This document shows positions 55,528 through 64,000 of a DNA stretch of 64,000 nucleotides, piece by piece (positions within the stretch are counted from its first letter, which is position 1; each line of letters starts with the position of its first letter). The stretch covers positions 124,001 to 188,000 of IMG/VR virus record IMGVR_UViG_3300031521_001337; one strand, 5' to 3'. The DNA comes from a virus. The notes under the pieces were generated by a model. That model saw only the letters and a program-made list of their open reading frames with translations, did not search any database and was not told where the DNA came from. A program made the position numbers and the translations under genes.

Positions 55528-56526
55528 TTAAAAATTTAAGTCGTAAATGCTATTTTGTGTTTTGCCGGAAGGATTATTCCTAATAACGGCGGGTTTTGGT
55601 TTTATCTGTGATTTAAGTTTTGCTATCTCCGACTCATATGCATTCTTCAATGCATCGAATGAATCTTTTCCGTAACGTGAAAACCAAGCAAGTTCATATA
55701 ATTTTTTTGGATCATTTAAACTTTTATAAAACTCACTGGTTCCATTTTCGTCTAAATCCAAAATCTGTGAAAGTACTTCATTTTTTTCATCATCATCTAA
55801 CTCTATTCCGTAGAATTCTGGCGTTTGCAATGCCACATTAACCATAGTTTCAGAAAATTGGTTAAATTGTTCTTCTCTTTCGGTTTCAGCTTCTTGCTTT
55901 TGAGCTTCGTTATATTGATCTTCTAGTTGTTTATATTCTGTTCTAAGCACACCTACTTTTTTAGTAAATAATGCCTCATCTTGTAATTCTTTTTCTAATT
56001 CTCTAGCTAATTCTTCTTCGGTTAAATCATACTTTTGTTTTAAGTCTAATAAGAATAATTCTTGATCATCGTAAGAATCAATACTATATTCAGATGCAGC
56101 TCCTTGTGTAAATTCTTTAATTACTGAAGTTTTATATGCTTCAAGGAATTCTTCAACTGTTAAATTTTCACCTCTAATTTGATTAATAAGTTCAATTTCT
56201 TCATCATCTAAATCGTGATCTACAGGTTCTTGTTCTGGATCAGCAGCTTTTAAAATTTCTAATTGTTCTTCTTCTGTCAAATCATAGAAATCAATTTCTT
56301 GTTCATTATCGTTTTCATCCAAAACACTAATTTTAGAATTTTCAATTCCAAGTGTTTTAAGATATTTATTTAAAATAAACTCTTCGGTATCAGGTCCTTC
56401 GCTTTTTTCTGCAAAAAAGTCATCGACATCATCTCCAGGAATATCTAATTGTATTTCGGGTTCGTGTTGGGGGTTATCGGGCAAAAGATCGCCTTCAAAA
56501 AGTTCATCAAATTCATCCATATTCAT
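55528..56526 (-). CDS. Acidic scaffold-like protein upstream of the capsid gene
   Basis: 332 residues, strongly Asp/Glu-rich in the first ~120, then long helices with heptad-like patterns (ELEKELQDEALFTKKVGVLR, KQLEDQ/EAQKQEAE) and a basic tail (KPKPAVIRNNPSGKTQ). An acidic, helical protein just before the capsid gene is the usual form of a phage scaffolding or assembly protein. There are 14 bases between it and the capsid gene. No TGA codons. Confidence 0.72.
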   Translation of the reverse strand: MNMDEFDELFEGDLLPDNPQHEPEIQLDIPGDDVDDFFAEKSEGPDTEEFILNKYLKTLGIENSKISVLDENDNEQEIDFYDLTEEEQLEILKAADPEQEPVDHDLDDEEIELINQIRGENLTVEEFLEAYKTSVIKEFTQGAASEYSIDSYDDQELFLLDLKQKYDLTEEELARELEKELQDEALFTKKVGVLRTEYKQLEDQYNEAQKQEAETEREEQFNQFSETMVNVALQTPEFYGIELDDDEKNEVLSQILDLDENGTSEFYKSLNDPKKLYELAWFSRYGKDSFDALKNAYESEIAKLKSQIKPKPAVIRNNPSGKTQNSIYDLNF

Positions 56527-56610
56527 TTATCATTTATAATGTGTATTATTTTTCTATCTATTAAATATATTCATCTTTCATAATGATTTTTATATATTCA
56601 TTATTTTATA

Positions 56611-56618
56611 CAAAGTTA
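56611..56618 (-). promoter_or_regulatory. Likely promoter for the scaffold-capsid genes (TAACTTTG)
   Basis: In the 165-base gap 56527-56691, the largest on the late strand, TAACTTTG on the - strand matches TAnnTTTG, about 85 bases upstream of the scaffold-like start. One arm of an inverted repeat (GTTACCAC at 56615-56622 and GTGGTAAC at 56672-56679) overlaps it, and ATGAATAT-type repeats follow in the leader. Confidence 0.55.
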
Positions 56619-56691
56619 CCACCTTTATCAACAATAAAATATATAAACTATAAACTTTATTGAAAATAATTGTGGTAACTATTAAGATGCA

Positions 56692-57207
56692 CTAATTGAA
56701 GAATTTAACTTCGCCAGTATTAAATAACATAGCTTCAGACTGACGTCTAAAACTTAATCCTTTTAGAACTTTACCTCCAGCTTTATTTCACATCATGAAT
56801 GCATGTTCAATATTAGCAGGAGTATCTTTTGCAATAATCCTTTTTAAAAGTGTACTCTTTGCAAGAGATCCAAATCCTACATTATATGAAAATGAAATTA
56901 AAGCTTCATATTGATTCTGAGTTAAATCTAACTTCAATTTATCAATTTGTTTAGCAAATAGTTCCAAATCAACCTTTAACATTTTAGTAGCATCTTCAAT
57001 AGTATTAAGTTTATGATAACTATATGCTTTTTCTTTATTTTCAGCACCTCTAATCATTTTACCATCTCTATCTAATATAACTTTTCCATAACCTTCAGTT
57101 CAGATTCCAATAGGATCCATTTTAGGTTGAAGTCCAATATGAGAGAGATCTCCGTCATGGAGACTCTCATAATGGGATACTAATTTAATCAGTTTGTCTG
57201 TAATCAT
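56692..57207 (-). CDS. GH24 (T4-type) lysozyme/endolysin (TGA=Trp)
   Basis: 171 residues, ending in TAG. Catalytic residues of the E/D/T triad: Glu14 (SHYESLH), Asp31 and Thr37 (MDPIGIWTEGYG); the Glu-Asp spacing is longer than in T4 lysozyme, as in some Bacteroidota phage endolysins. The later element LTQNQYEALISFSYNVG is also typical. TGA gives the Trp of FMMWNKAGG and of GIWTEGYG (57099-57101). It cleaves peptidoglycan. No signal peptide or membrane anchor is seen, so export would need a holin, not identified here. Confidence 0.9.
57139..57170 (-). other. Stem-loop near the start of the endolysin gene
   Basis: ATGAGAG and CTCTCAT, plus an inner TCTCC / GGAGA stem with a five-base loop, give twelve pairs with a three-base bulge, 37-68 bases from the start codon. 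Confidence 0.65.
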
Positions 57208-57208
57208 T

Positions 57209-57493
57209 TTATTTATTTAATTCAGAGAATATTGTATCAACATCTATTACAATTGTACTTCTAATTAATACTTCTGTATTTGAAGTAAAATTAAAATTAA
57301 AATTTATATTATTTTCAATTCCAGGATTATTCGATACATTAAAATTTCCTTTATTAACACCTTCTATATTAGCAGAGCCATTAAAAGATATTATTTTACT
57401 TTCTTTAATTGAATAATTGAAAGTATAATCTACATTTCCAATTGTTACTTTAGCTTCAACACTAGTTGATTCATTTGTTTTTGTAATTTCCAT
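57209..57493 (-). CDS. Small unknown late protein
   Basis: 94 residues starting MEITKTNESTSVEAKVTIG, with an Asn/Phe-rich middle (NNINFNFNFTSN), predicted beta-strand. It lies between the endolysin and the fibre protein, one base from the former. No family recognised. It contains no Trp. Confidence 0.65.
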   Translation of the reverse strand: MEITKTNESTSVEAKVTIGNVDYTFNYSIKESKIISFNGSANIEGVNKGNFNVSNNPGIENNINFNFNFTSNTEVLIRSTIVIDVDTIFSELNK

Positions 57494-57518
57494 AATTTTA
57501 TTTTATTAATTTTTTATT

Positions 57519-58622
57519 TTATAATCCACCTTTAGCATAATGATATGTTCCACTATTTGTAGGAGATACTGAAAGTAATGTTAATCCAGTAAAATAACCT
57601 CCGATTATAGTACTAGTTGATTGAGATTGTCCTGATGATATTGTTAAATTAGCTCCTGATACATTAAATGATCTTCCTGCAGCAGCATCATAATAACTAT
57701 AATTAAATGTTATAGTAACATTTGTATTTACAACAACTGCACTCGGTGATCCTGCATATACTGAATACGCATACATTTTTCAATTTGTACCATCATATAA
57801 ATAATCTACATATATTTCAACATATGTATCATTAATTACATAATTATCTGCATAAGCTCAAGCATCATTATTATTGTAACTACAACAAGCTCCACTAGTT
57901 AAAGTAGATCATGTAGTATTATCAGTTACTATTGAAATATCATTTCCATTTCTATATTTAGTACCTCTTAAATTTGATGCCATTCATACTTGATTACCAA
58001 TTTTTACTGTCTTATAAGTATAACCACTATTATCAGTCATTATACCTGAATTAGTAGAATCATCTTTGATTAATCTAACTGAAGCACCTGTTGCAGATCC
58101 ACCACCTTCTAAACTAACTCATTCAGAATCATAATGCATATCCATCATAGTTGAAGTAGATAAATATAATCCAGTCTGTTTTATATATGCAAAATTTCCA
58201 GTATTATATCTAAATCCTCCGCCGACAGCAGCAAATTGATATATATCTGTAGCATTAGTATTTGGAGTTAACCAATGAGTTGTATTTGCTTCTTTCAATT
58301 TTCCACCACCTGTAGTTGTTCCTCCAATAGTTGAAACTAAAGTTTCTAATTCTGTTAAAGTTGGAACATGTCATCCACTTGGAGATATATTTCTAGAATC
58401 TAATACAGCATATGAATTATATAATCTACCATAACCACCATTAGGTAGTATGTGTTGATAGTTTCTAAAATTATATAAACTGTTTTTACTACCTACGTAG
58501 TTACTATCAAATGCACCAATAGCAGCGGAGAATAACTCAGTTAAACTCCTATTACTACTATCAGCATATATTTCAGTAACTACATCTCTTTGATTAAAAT
58601 GATCATTATCTGGAACTGACAT
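57519..58622 (-). CDS. Fibre protein with Fibrobacter-major-paralogous domain (TGA=Trp)
   Basis: 367 residues with TGA as Trp; no TAA/TAG in frame. The central region matches the Fibrobacter succinogenes major paralogous domain (PF09603): YGRLYNSYAV, then SPSGWHVPT (Trp84 is TGA), and later KIGNQVWMASNLR (Trp is TGA). This domain is common in surface proteins of Bacteroidota and in their phages' fibres. N- and C-terminal beta-rich parts (AYSVYAGSPSAVVVN) probably form the stalk or tip. Placed after the S74 fibre, it is likely a host-recognition protein. It overlaps the upstream gene by 17 bases. Confidence 0.85.
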
Positions 58623-61410
58623 ACTTTTCCTCCAATTGTTTTATTCTTGATTCAGCACTAGCAAGTTTTGCTATTATCAAGTCAATGTATTTTACTTTAT
58701 ATTCACCCTCTCTATTTCCAACTACAAATTCACTAAATCCATTAGATAATAAATCTTGAGCAATAGTACCAAATCTTAATTCTTCTAAGTTATTTTTAAA
58801 ATTAAATGAAACTAAATTGAGCCTACTATAGTCTTTAATGATTGGTTGAATATTAGTCTTTAAAGTTCTATCTGACGATAAAATAAAATTACTAGCAGTA
58901 ACATTACCATTGAAATGAGAATTATCACTTCCATCAATATAAAATGGAGTTGTACCATCGGAAGCATTTCTAATTGAAAATCCAGTGTTTGAAATTCCTT
59001 GTATTGAATTTTTAATATAGTATTGCTTAACTCCTGCTTGTGAACCTTGTAATTGTATTCTTGCCTCACCTCCAACATCATTTCTAATTAGCACAGCACT
59101 TTTGTTAATTAGAGCAATATCACCTGTTCCACTTTCAGCACTAATATATACTGCATTGCCAGTAAACTGTAAGTAACCTTGTCTAACTGTATTTGCTGAA
59201 TTATAACCACTCAAATAAGCGGCATCAGCAATCATTTTTATTCCCTCACCTGCATAAGTATTAACAGTTCCAGTTGCCATTAAAGTACCATTCACTGCCA
59301 ACTTATACCCTTGGTCAGAAATATATCCAATCCCAGTATTACCATTAGGGCTAATATAAAACCTCCCAATATCGGGTACTGTATTAGCACTTTGGGTTGA
59401 TTGAGTAGTAATTGCAAAATCTCCATAAGACTGATAATCTGTATGTATGAACCATTTCCTAGAACTACCATTAGATACATTATGGTCAAATGATAACATT
59501 CCTACCCAACCTGAACCGCTAGGCAATGATAATCTTCCGTTAATTCCCATCCCACCATTAAGAACTAATGCTCCTGTTGATGGTGATAGTGATTGAGTTG
59601 TGTTTGGTATACTTACTACTCCATTACTTTCAATAGTCAATAAGGGAGTAGTTGCATAATTAAAAGTAAAGGCTTTGTTTCCCCACTGTCCAACAGAATT
59701 AAAAATCATTGACCCATAATTATCTCCACTACTAATAAAATAGTCAAAAGAAGAACCTGAACCAAATTTTAATTTACCTGAATAATTATTAGATGGTATA
59801 TTAATAGCAAAATAATCACCTCTAGCTGATGCATTTGTCCCATCATCACTTATCAAACTATTTACAAAATTACTCCCATTCCATTTAGGAATGTAGTTTG
59901 TTGATAAACTTGATAAATCTTGTGTAGCAATATTATTTACGCCAATAAAATTTCTAATTTGAGTACTAGTAGCAGGACTCATTCTAGCATTAGGGGCATC
60001 GTATACCATTACATAACTTACCGTAGACGCAAAATCAGCGCCATAGTATTTTAAACCATTTACCATTTCAGCATTCAAATTCCCCACCATAGTAGTAGAA
60101 TTTACAGTTAATGGTGCTGTTCCAGTTGCTACTGTTGATTGTAGTTGAGTTGCATTTACTGTAGAAGTAAAAGTTACTGCTCCTGTTTTACTTAACCTAA
60201 ATCTTTCTGTATAAGTATGTGCAATAGCTTCTGTATTGTATGCTCTAGCATCAGAATAATCAATTACTAAATCAGTACCACTTCCACTGTATTTGTTGGC
60301 AATTCTATAAACTCTTTGGTCAGTTCCACCATCGGCATATAAGTACATAGCACTACCATAATCAGAATCCAATGCTCTTAATTCAACACTATGATATGTT
60401 ACACCAAATTTGCCTTTTCCATACGCTGTAACATCCCCACTAATCCACATATTTGCAGATTGTGCAGAGCTATTTTGGTTTAATATGTGGTCGTTATTGT
60501 TGGTATAAGCCGATGAACCTAGACCTAACCAAGATTGTATTTGATTTTGTGTAAAATTATAAACATATCCGTTAGAGTAACCTCCTAGTAAATTAGTAGG
60601 TACGGATTGATTAGCAGTTCCATTATATACTGTTCCTAGTGTTATACTAGAGCCTAAAGTCCCACTAGAAGATACAAAGTCTCCAGTGTTACTACTGGCT
60701 GCTGAACCGAATGTTCTAGTAGGTAGTGGAGTATAACCTAAAGCAGTAGTAACCATTCCTGAGTTGATACCAGTTATCCATCCACCGTAGTTACCAAGAT
60801 TATTATTAAATTGACTGAGATTAGTAGGTCTTGCTGCTGTCAATGCATAAGGTGCTAAACTACTTGCAGTTATAAAACCATTTGGATTAGTTGAATTATA
60901 AGGTACATATCCCAAAGCATTAGTAACAAGTGTTGAACTAATTTGTGTTAATGCTCCATTCTCAACACCAATCAATCTATTATTCATTTGATTGATTGTG
61001 TAGGCATTGAATGTATCAGTTAATGTTGCATTACTGAAAGAACCACCTAAATTAGCATAACCGAATACTGTTTGTATTAGTCCACCAGATCCAGAACCAC
61101 CAGAAGTAACACCAAATGCACAAACTTCACCTTTAACAGATAAATTACCATTACTATCTAAAGTCATTAAATCAGTGAATGTTCCATCTGTATTAACAGT
61201 TGAAAAATTTCAACCATTATCGGTTAACAAATAATTAGAAAGTGGTAATTTTATCACACCATTAGCACCAGCCAAATTAGTTGACTGTGCTACTAATGAT
61301 AAATAATTAAGTGGTACATAAGCACTACCAGAACCACCAGAACTATAATTATTAATAGCAGTAGTTGTTGAACCTCTTTGTAAGGCTATATTTTTACTTT
61401 GAAATTCCAT
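58606..61410 (-). CDS. Tail fibre with C-terminal Peptidase_S74 chaperone domain
   Basis: 934 residues. The long N-terminal and central part has fibre-like repeats (ALGYVPYN, ALGYTPLP, SGTLGSSITLG) typical of trimeric beta-rich tail fibres. The last ~75 residues are an intramolecular chaperone, with the self-cleavage region SSDRTLKTNIQ and FGTIAQDLL, and a terminal coiled coil (AKLASAESRIKQLEEKY). The domain folds the trimer and is then cut off. Only one Trp codon is TGA (61210-61212, NGWNFS); the other seven are TGG, unlike most late genes, which may mean recent arrival from a standard-code source. Confidence 0.88.
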
Positions 61411-61437
61411 TTTATTATTGTTTTACTGTTGTTTCTG

Positions 61438-63552
61438 TTATTTCTTTGATACTATATTCAATAGATTAGTATCATTTTTTATATCTATACTCATACCATC
61501 AACAATAAATTTTTCAGTTGGAAAAATACTATTTATTGTTAGTAATGAATACGGTTTAAATATATTAGCCAGCGTTATATTTAGTTTTTTGGCTGGTGTT
61601 GAATACTGATTCACATAAGACTGGATAATGTTGTATTCTTGTTTCTGGTCAATTCCTAAAGCCTTTGTTTTGATACTTTGATTGTATGTATAATCTGTAC
61701 CTATTTTTTGAATAACAGATGAATAATTCAATCCTTTATTTGTATCACTACATACTTTTAAATTCATATCAGAAAATTCATTTACAAACGCTGTATTGAT
61801 TACGTTTTTATATTCTGTATCTGTTTCCGCTTTTTTCTCACTTGTAGGTTTAACTAACTTGATGTCAAAATCTTTCAATCATACAGCACCACAAGTACCA
61901 CCCTTATATATTTCAGATGGTTCATATAATGAAAACTCAATATCACCGAATAACATATCTGCCTTTTTAATGGTTATTTTATTACCAACTTCATTTATAA
62001 ATGCTGTTGTATCAACTTCGTTTAATATGTTTTTCCAGTTGTTATAAAGATGTCCATCTTTGTATTCAAACTTAATTGGGAAAGTCATTTCAATATTAGT
62101 TCAATACTTTTGATAACCGTTCCAGTATTTATTTCCGATCTTTAATTTTGCATATAATAATACGTAAGTTGATAAATAATAATCACCTGTAGATGCTTTT
62201 TTACTTTCATCTATATAAGCTACATTAACCGCTGAATCCCAATAAGCAGAGCCACTAATTATTAAATAGTAATCATCATAAAAATAACTACCCTCATTGC
62301 TTGATGAATATTTCAGTACAACATTATTTGTACAGTCAAGCCAAGTTTGTAAAGGTAATGCGCCAGTTGGTGCAACATATCCAGACCTATAAAGACAAAC
62401 ATAATCAGAGAAACTAACAGAAGAACTTAATGCTACATTATTTTCATAGTTTGCCATTCTTACAAAGGATGCACCCTCTTTAGTTGATATTGTATCATAA
62501 TCAAGTTCGGTTAATTCAGACCAAGTACCACCAGTTTTATTATATGTTTTGTATTTATCATTTTTGAAATATTTAAACACATAGTTCTTACTTCCATAAG
62601 TTTTAGGAATAGAAGAAAACCAGTTTGTTGTTCCTGTTACTTTTGTAATGTTGGTTAGATCATCATCAGAAAAAAACTCTGGTATCAAACTATCATTTGT
62701 GCTTACACTGGTTTTAATGCTTACTTGATTATAAACCTCAGCTAATTCAATACTAGCACCATTCGATTTAAAACTTTCATTTGTAACATCTACTGTATTA
62801 CTTAATGTTGTGTAGCCAGTTGAATAATTCAACCAATTGTTTGCAGTAGTATAGGTATGATAGTTTACAAATCCACCTTTTATATAATCATAGTTCAATA
62901 TATAAACCTCATCACCATCTGCTACAATTGTATAGTTTAGGAATTGAAGAAGCTGTGTTAGTACTTCTTTGTATGTTATTGCTTCGTTATCATCAAAGAA
63001 ATTTTGCTCAGCTACGAGTAATTTATCTATGATTTTTTGATCTTCAAAGCCCGGTAAATAGTTGTTTTCATTCACGTATATTTTAGAATAGCAATTACAC
63101 TTTTTGATGATATGAATCAATAAATCTTCAAAGCTTTTTATCTTTCTGTTTACCAGATCAACCGTTTCAAATTTGTAATTGTCTAATGTACTCAAACCAT
63201 CTATTGCTTCAAGTTCAATACTTTCATAATGTTGTTCAAAGCCTTGTGTATATATGTTTGGTGTCAAGTAACCAACTCATTTAATCAGATTATTATCAAC
63301 ATCTTTCAAAGTCATTTTAGTACCTTGTGCAGTTGCTGAATAAAGGTTGAAATTGTAACTATCAGATATAATTGTACAAGTTGCATTTGATAATTTCAAC
63401 GGTTCGTAAATTGTACTATTTGTATTTAATTCGATTTTAAATGGTTCATCTGAGAAAATAATCTCAGATGTTCCACTATTACCATCATTCACATTTATAT
63501 CCACTTGATATAAAGTGTTACTTATATTTTTAAATTGTCCTGTGTAAATCAT
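61438..63552 (-). CDS. Large tail protein, distal-tail/baseplate-like (TGA=Trp)
   Basis: 704 residues after joining fragments through TGA at 63277, 62101 and 61879. N-terminal ~90 residues are beta-rich (MIYTGQFKNISNTLYQVDIN), then KWVGYLTPNIYTQGFEQHYE and SIELEAIDGLSTL, a pattern I associate with tail proteins of Bacteroidota siphophage-type prophages that follow the tape-measure gene. It starts two bases before the stop of the tape-measure-like gene and precedes the fibre gene. Seven Trp codons are TGG, three are TGA. An inverted repeat is at 63447-63470. Confidence 0.75.
63447..63470 (-). other. Perfect stem-loop inside the 704-aa tail gene
   Basis: CATCTGAGA and TCTCAGATG form a nine-pair stem with a six-base loop, 82-106 bases from the start codon. 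Confidence 0.7.
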
Positions 63553-63553
63553 A

Positions 63554-64000
63554 TTACTTTGCTTTGCTTTTTATATTATCATAGTTAGTTAGAACGCCTT
63601 TTAAATTCTTTCCCTCAATAATAAATTTTACTTCACTATTATTTGTTGTAGTTCAATTTATACCACCTTGACCATTTAAAAGAGCAAATAGTGTACTTTG
63701 TTGACCTTGATTTAATATCATTTCACCAGCATTTACTCTAGCTAGTATTTTATCACCAGAAATAGAACCACCTTGTACAATACCACCGTTTGCAAACTTT
63801 GGAATACTTGAAGCTAATATAGCACCTTGCATTACTCCAATTTGAGCCAATGCTAAACCTTCACCTACAAAGGGAATAAAAGCATAAGCTGCTGCTGTTT
63901 CTGCTGCCATAAGTCCAGTATAAGAAGCTGTTTCTGCAACATTGGTTGCAATTTTAGCTGCTGCTGTTCCCGCTTCAATTCCTGCTTGTGTTTGTTTTGC
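63554..64000 (-). CDS. Tape-measure-like tail protein, C-terminal end (gene continues past the window)
   Basis: The last 148 residues are visible. Ala-rich helices (GIEAGTAAAKIATNVAETAS) lead to the typical C-terminal signature of tail tape-measure proteins, FANGGIVQGG, then SGDKILARVNAGEMILNQGQ. One TGA (63653) is Trp in GGINWTTT, extending the protein by 32 residues to TAA at 63554. Tape-measure proteins set tail length in long-tailed phages. The bulk of the gene, needed for certainty, is outside the window. Confidence 0.72.

Noticed and set aside
1-64000. TAG reassigned to Gln, as in other crAss-like phages
   Set aside because: TAG ends several genes cleanly (1551, 3500, 5573, the capsid gene, the endolysin) and is absent inside the frames I checked.
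1-64000. Mycoplasma or other code-4 bacterial DNA
   Set aside because: The gene content is entirely phage, and the early genes use only TGG for Trp.
1-64000. tRNA genes, including a UGA suppressor
   Set aside because: I could not find a convincing cloverleaf in the short non-coding gaps; nearly all bases are coding.
1-64000. CRISPR array, integrase or lysogeny genes
   Set aside because: No regularly spaced repeats and no recombinase motifs seen.

Overview
This 64 kb window is part of a crAss-like phage genome (Crassvirales, hosts in Bacteroidota). The supporting features are low G+C, an early block on the + strand facing a late block on the - strand, and a run of giant late genes. One of these is a 2,984-residue protein carrying the DFDID signature of the crAss-like virion RNA polymerase, and another carries a zincin HEILH motif. 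A crAss-type capsid and tail gene set and Bacteroidota-type TAnnTTTG promoter boxes also fit. The genetic code is altered: TGA is read as tryptophan in most late genes, and TAA and TAG are the stops. Read with the standard code the late half falls into dozens of fragments. Read with TGA as Trp it resolves into about 30 intact genes whose new Trp residues fall in conserved motifs (for example GLAQW in a lysozyme and GWHVPT in a Fibrobacter-paralogous domain). I checked the gaps between the fragments of the giant genes codon by codon and found no in-frame TAA or TAG.

Layout. 1-5573 (+): early DNA and nucleotide metabolism, namely the C-terminal part of an ATP-dependent DNA ligase, a thioredoxin, small unknown proteins, a possible primase-fold protein, a metallophosphoesterase, a SEC-C zinc protein, ThyX and a dATP/dGTP diphosphohydrolase-domain protein. 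These genes use the standard code. 5598-6459: a terminator, a promoter, a phage-lysozyme-type gene on the + strand that needs TGA=Trp, and a hairpin terminator shared with the convergent late operon. 6458-37387 (-): six very large virion-cargo type genes (1556, 1022, 2984, 2815, 617 and 1302 aa), including the RNA polymerase, an SF1 helicase-like ATPase, a zincin and a nuclease-like fold. 37458-40428 (-): small proteins plus an HNH endonuclease. 40421-49785 (-): tail muzzle-like, collar and neck/ring proteins with a GIY-YIG endonuclease. 49848-56526 (-): an Ig-like-domain structural protein, a ring-type protein, a second GIY-YIG endonuclease, a head-region protein, the likely major capsid protein and a likely scaffold. 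56692-64000 (-): a GH24 endolysin, host-recognition fibres (one with a Fibrobacter-paralogous domain, one with a Peptidase_S74 chaperone), a large tail protein and the C terminus of a tape-measure-like protein.

How it works together. In known crAss-like phages the giant proteins are carried in the virion and injected; the RNA polymerase among them transcribes early genes. Late genes here appear to be separated in expression by their need for TGA suppression. The suppressor tRNA is not visible in this window and should lie elsewhere in the genome. There is no gene-free stretch longer than 300 bases. I saw no CRISPR array, tRNA, rRNA, integrase, terminase or portal gene in the window.
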